From the NCBI GenBank assembly GCA_018303655.1, contig JAGVXT010000014.1, positions 1 to 61,068 of the forward strand: a stretch of DNA of 61,068 bases. Direction: 5' to 3'. Numbering within the stretch: the first letter of the stretch is position 1; the number at the start of each line of letters is the position of its first letter. This stretch comes from Candidatus Woesearchaeota archaeon. GTDB lineage: Archaea > Nanobdellota > Nanobdellia > Woesearchaeales > GW2011-AR4. The notes beneath the pieces were generated by a model. It did not search any database, was not told the DNA's origin, and was given only the letters and a program-made list of their open reading frames with translations. A program made the position numbers and the translations under genes. Positions 59,026 through 61,068 of the stretch are shown piece by piece.

Positions 59026-59550
59026 ATGAAATTAAACAACATAAACTTAGACAAAGCAGGCACTTTTGTTGAAGAAGTTAAACAAGACAAAAGCAAGGCA
59101 ATAAAGATAAAGAAAGTCGAAGGCGCTTGGAATTTTAATGAAGGAAAGCCGCAGTTTGCATCAACTTTAGAGCATGCGAATGGAATAACTATTGTTGAGG
59201 CCGATGGCCCGCCATTTATGGGCGGCTCTGGAATTAAGCCGGACCCTGTGCAGTATTGCTTGTTTGGACTAGCAGCCTGCTTTGCCCAGACATTTGCATC
59301 AATTGCAGCAGAGAAGGGCATTGAATTGAAAAAATTAAAGGTTTCTGCTGAGAACAAAGTAAATTTATCAATGGCATTAGGCTTGGGCAATGAGCCGATT
59401 GTTGAGAAGGTTAAACTATCTGTAGAAGTTTTAAGCGAAGCTGAAAAAGATGAATTGAAAGAAATTGAAGAGCTTGCCAAGCAAAGATGCCCAGGCGTTT
59501 ACTGCCTTACAAACCCTATAAAGCTTGATATAGAAGTAAACGCACAGTGA
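59026..59550 (+). CDS. OsmC/Ohr-family redox protein
   Basis: 174 residues from ATG 59026 (TGAGGG upstream). DPVQYCLFGLAACFAQTFAS and QRCPGVYCLTNPI hold the two cysteines of OsmC-type peroxidases or related sulfur-transfer proteins. Cytosolic. Follows the broken SHOCT gene. Confidence 0.88.
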   Translation: MKLNNINLDKAGTFVEEVKQDKSKAIKIKKVEGAWNFNEGKPQFASTLEHANGITIVEADGPPFMGGSGIKPDPVQYCLFGLAACFAQTFASIAAEKGIELKKLKVSAENKVNLSMALGLGNEPIVEKVKLSVEVLSEAEKDELKEIEELAKQRCPGVYCLTNPIKLDIEVNAQ

Positions 59551-59600
59551 TTTTTTTTAATTTGAATATGACTATTATTTTGATTTAATAACATATAAGA

Positions 59601-59611
59601 ATATTAGAATA
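59601..59611 (+). promoter_or_regulatory. ArsR-like half-site before the MMPL gene
   Basis: ATATTAGAATA matches one arm of the ArsR operator and lies just after an ACATATAAG box (59589-59597), close to the probable transcription start of the exporter. Confidence 0.4.
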
Positions 59612-59627
59612 ACTTAATTTGTCTGCA

Positions 59628-60800
59628 ATGGGGCTCTACAAAAAAACATTAAGAAGGATTGCGAATTTTCAAACACATAATCCATTCGCTGTAATTTTTG
59701 CACTTCTGGCTTTGACTGTTTTTATAGCAGGGGGAATACCTTATGTCAGAACCGTTGCTTCCCTCGAAAAAATGATGCCGGAGGACATGGAGGAAATCAA
59801 ATACTTCAATGTTCTTCGCGATAACTTCTTGGGAAAAGATATGATTGGCATAGTCATAGATGTTGACATGGAAAGCCAAAATGAAAAAGGGATTTTTAGC
59901 GTAAAAGACAAAAGGGTTCTTGAATACATTGAAAGCTTAAAGGAGCAAATAAGCGAAGAAGATGATGTAATAGAAATATTTGCTGTCACCGATGCGCTAA
60001 GAAAAATTAACGGCAATCAGCTTCCGGATGAACAAGAATTTGATTCCCTTCTTAAAAACAAAGAAACTGCAAATTTGATTAGAAATTATATAAATGACGA
60101 TTTTTCTACAACTTATATAATTGTCAACACAGATGTTGGCAGAGATGACAGACGATTAAACAATTTAGCAGAAGCCATAAAAAATGATATAGAAGACGCT
60201 GGCAGGCCGCCAGGGATAAGCATACGGCTTGCCGGCGTGCCGCTAATCCAGCAGGAATTAAGCAAGATGATTAAGTCCAGCATGCTGAATTCTTTGTGGT
60301 TTTCTATCCTGCTTGTGTTCTTAATAACTTTTCTGCTTTACAGAAGCTTTGTTTCTTCGCTCCTTCCCCTTATTGTTGTGTTTGTCAGCGTTGCATGGCT
60401 TTATGGGACAATGGGCTACTTCAATCTTGGCATATCTACTTTAGCTGGAGGAGTTGCAGCTATTGTAATTGGCGTTGGAATAGACTATGCCATCCATCTA
60501 ATGAATAGGTACAAATATGAAAGAAAGCAAGGCAAGAAAATTGAAGAGGCAGTTGAAGAGGCCGTTGTAAGCACAGGCACTGCTTTGTTTGCGACTGCTG
60601 CAACAACTTTGGCAGCTTTTTTTGCGTTTCTCTTTGGAACAATGCCTGAAATGGGAAGATTCGGGGCATTAATGATTATTGGCATTTCATATTCTTTGGT
60701 TTTCACAATAATAGGGCTTCCTGCAATGCTTGTTGCAGAGGAAAAGCTTGTTGCCCTCTATAAAAACAAAAGACATTATTTAAAAATTAAAAATGCTTGA
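59628..60800 (+). CDS. MMPL/RND-type exporter, first half-gene
   Basis: 390 residues from ATG 59628 (TTG 59619 is in frame and nearer the expected start of transcription). One span, an extracellular domain (about 35-215), then five to six spans ending at residue ~375. ALLIVGIGVDYAIHL-type motif is present as IVIGVGIDYAIHLMNRYK. Usual RND/MMPL proteins carry two such halves in one chain; here the second half is a separate gene overlapping by eight bases. Exports hydrophobic compounds or lipids in known relatives. Confidence 0.88.
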   Translation: MGLYKKTLRRIANFQTHNPFAVIFALLALTVFIAGGIPYVRTVASLEKMMPEDMEEIKYFNVLRDNFLGKDMIGIVIDVDMESQNEKGIFSVKDKRVLEYIESLKEQISEEDDVIEIFAVTDALRKINGNQLPDEQEFDSLLKNKETANLIRNYINDDFSTTYIIVNTDVGRDDRRLNNLAEAIKNDIEDAGRPPGISIRLAGVPLIQQELSKMIKSSMLNSLWFSILLVFLITFLLYRSFVSSLLPLIVVFVSVAWLYGTMGYFNLGISTLAGGVAAIVIGVGIDYAIHLMNRYKYERKQGKKIEEAVEEAVVSTGTALFATAATTLAAFFAFLFGTMPEMGRFGALMIIGISYSLVFTIIGLPAMLVAEEKLVALYKNKRHYLKIKNA

Positions 60801-61068
60801 AGAATTCGCTGAGAAAATAGTGAAATTGCAGGTTAAATATCCCAAGGCAGTGCTCCTTGTAATTCTATTCGTAACGCTTCTGCTTATCCCCGGCATAATC
60901 AAGGTTAAGATTGAGCCAAGTTTGGAAAAAGTGCTGCCAGAAGATTTACCTGTTATCAAGACAATGAACGACATGCGAACTCAGTTTGGGGCTGATATGG
61001 TTTATGTTGTTTTAGAGCCTGATTATGCTGCTGATATCAGAGAGCCTAAAATATTAAAGTACATTGAT
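60793..61068 (+). CDS. MMPL/RND-type exporter, second half-gene (partial)
   Basis: 92 residues visible from ATG 60793, running off the right edge. VKYPKAVLLVILFVTLLLIP is the first span, followed by the family pattern LEKVLPEDLPVIKTMNDMRT and FGADMVYVV, parallel to the start of the first half. Probably forms a heterodimer with it. Confidence 0.85.
   Translation, partial: MLEEFAEKIVKLQVKYPKAVLLVILFVTLLLIPGIIKVKIEPSLEKVLPEDLPVIKTMNDMRTQFGADMVYVVLEPDYAADIREPKILKYID

Overview
The window looks like a chromosomal piece of an AT-rich archaeon, most likely a DPANN-type lineage (Woesearchaeota or Pacearchaeota-like; this is inference). Seen in the sequence: many genes start about 25 bases downstream of a TTTAAATA-type TATA box with almost no leader, others use GGTG/GGAG Shine-Dalgarno sequences inside operons, and a tRNA-Val(CAC) carries an intron at the archaeal 37/38 position. 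Known families that fit archaea include an XPD-like Fe-S helicase, a PAC2 protein, Pcm, and many small zinc-ribbon, ribbon-helix-helix and winged-helix proteins. No rRNA, CRISPR array or complete insertion sequence was seen.

Layout. 0-15.6 kb is mostly housekeeping and small unknown genes (PAC2 operon, XPD helicase, secreted coiled-coil protein, tRNA-Val, SufT-like protein, Pcm, a DUF4258/DUF2283 pair, DEAD-box helicase, Na+ symporter). 15.6-29 kb is a copper and thiol-redox island: CopA P-type ATPase, DUF5676/DUF2892/DUF302/DUF2933/SHOCT small proteins, a 39-residue metallothionein-like peptide, a multicopper oxidase remnant, CcdA-like, peroxiredoxin-like, rhodanese and TlpA-like proteins. 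Two PadR-type regulators with Cys-rich tails each face a divergent promoter with similar palindromes. The island is decaying: UspA, DUF302, lgt and multicopper oxidase copies are broken, and the second PadR lost its metal-binding tail by frameshift.

29-49 kb is accessory DNA. After Lgt, a membrane protein and an HTH/nucleotidyltransferase pair come two minus-strand operons without recognisable overall family: a wHTH - membrane/coiled-coil - (leucine-rich + glycosyltransferase + NlpC/P60-like) trio at 32.6-37.2 kb, and a five-gene, overlapping operon at 40.5-47.6 kb (AAA ATPase, multi-TM protein, three large soluble proteins, two of which share motifs). Between them sits a patch with VapBC, a nucleotidyltransferase, broken small genes and a Fic protein flanked by a 49-bp direct repeat. 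A palindrome-rich AT region at 47.7-47.95 kb separates the ATPase operon from a divergent RHH regulator plus membrane protein. This is the best candidate for an undescribed system.

49-61 kb returns to stress and metal functions: PfpI, thioredoxin reductase, leucyl aminopeptidase, a DUF255 thioredoxin-fold protein, a DtxR-type regulator with its palindromic operator next to an NRAMP transporter, an ArsR regulator with a palindromic operator, SHOCT and OsmC proteins, and an MMPL/RND exporter encoded as two overlapping half-genes, the second running off the right edge.
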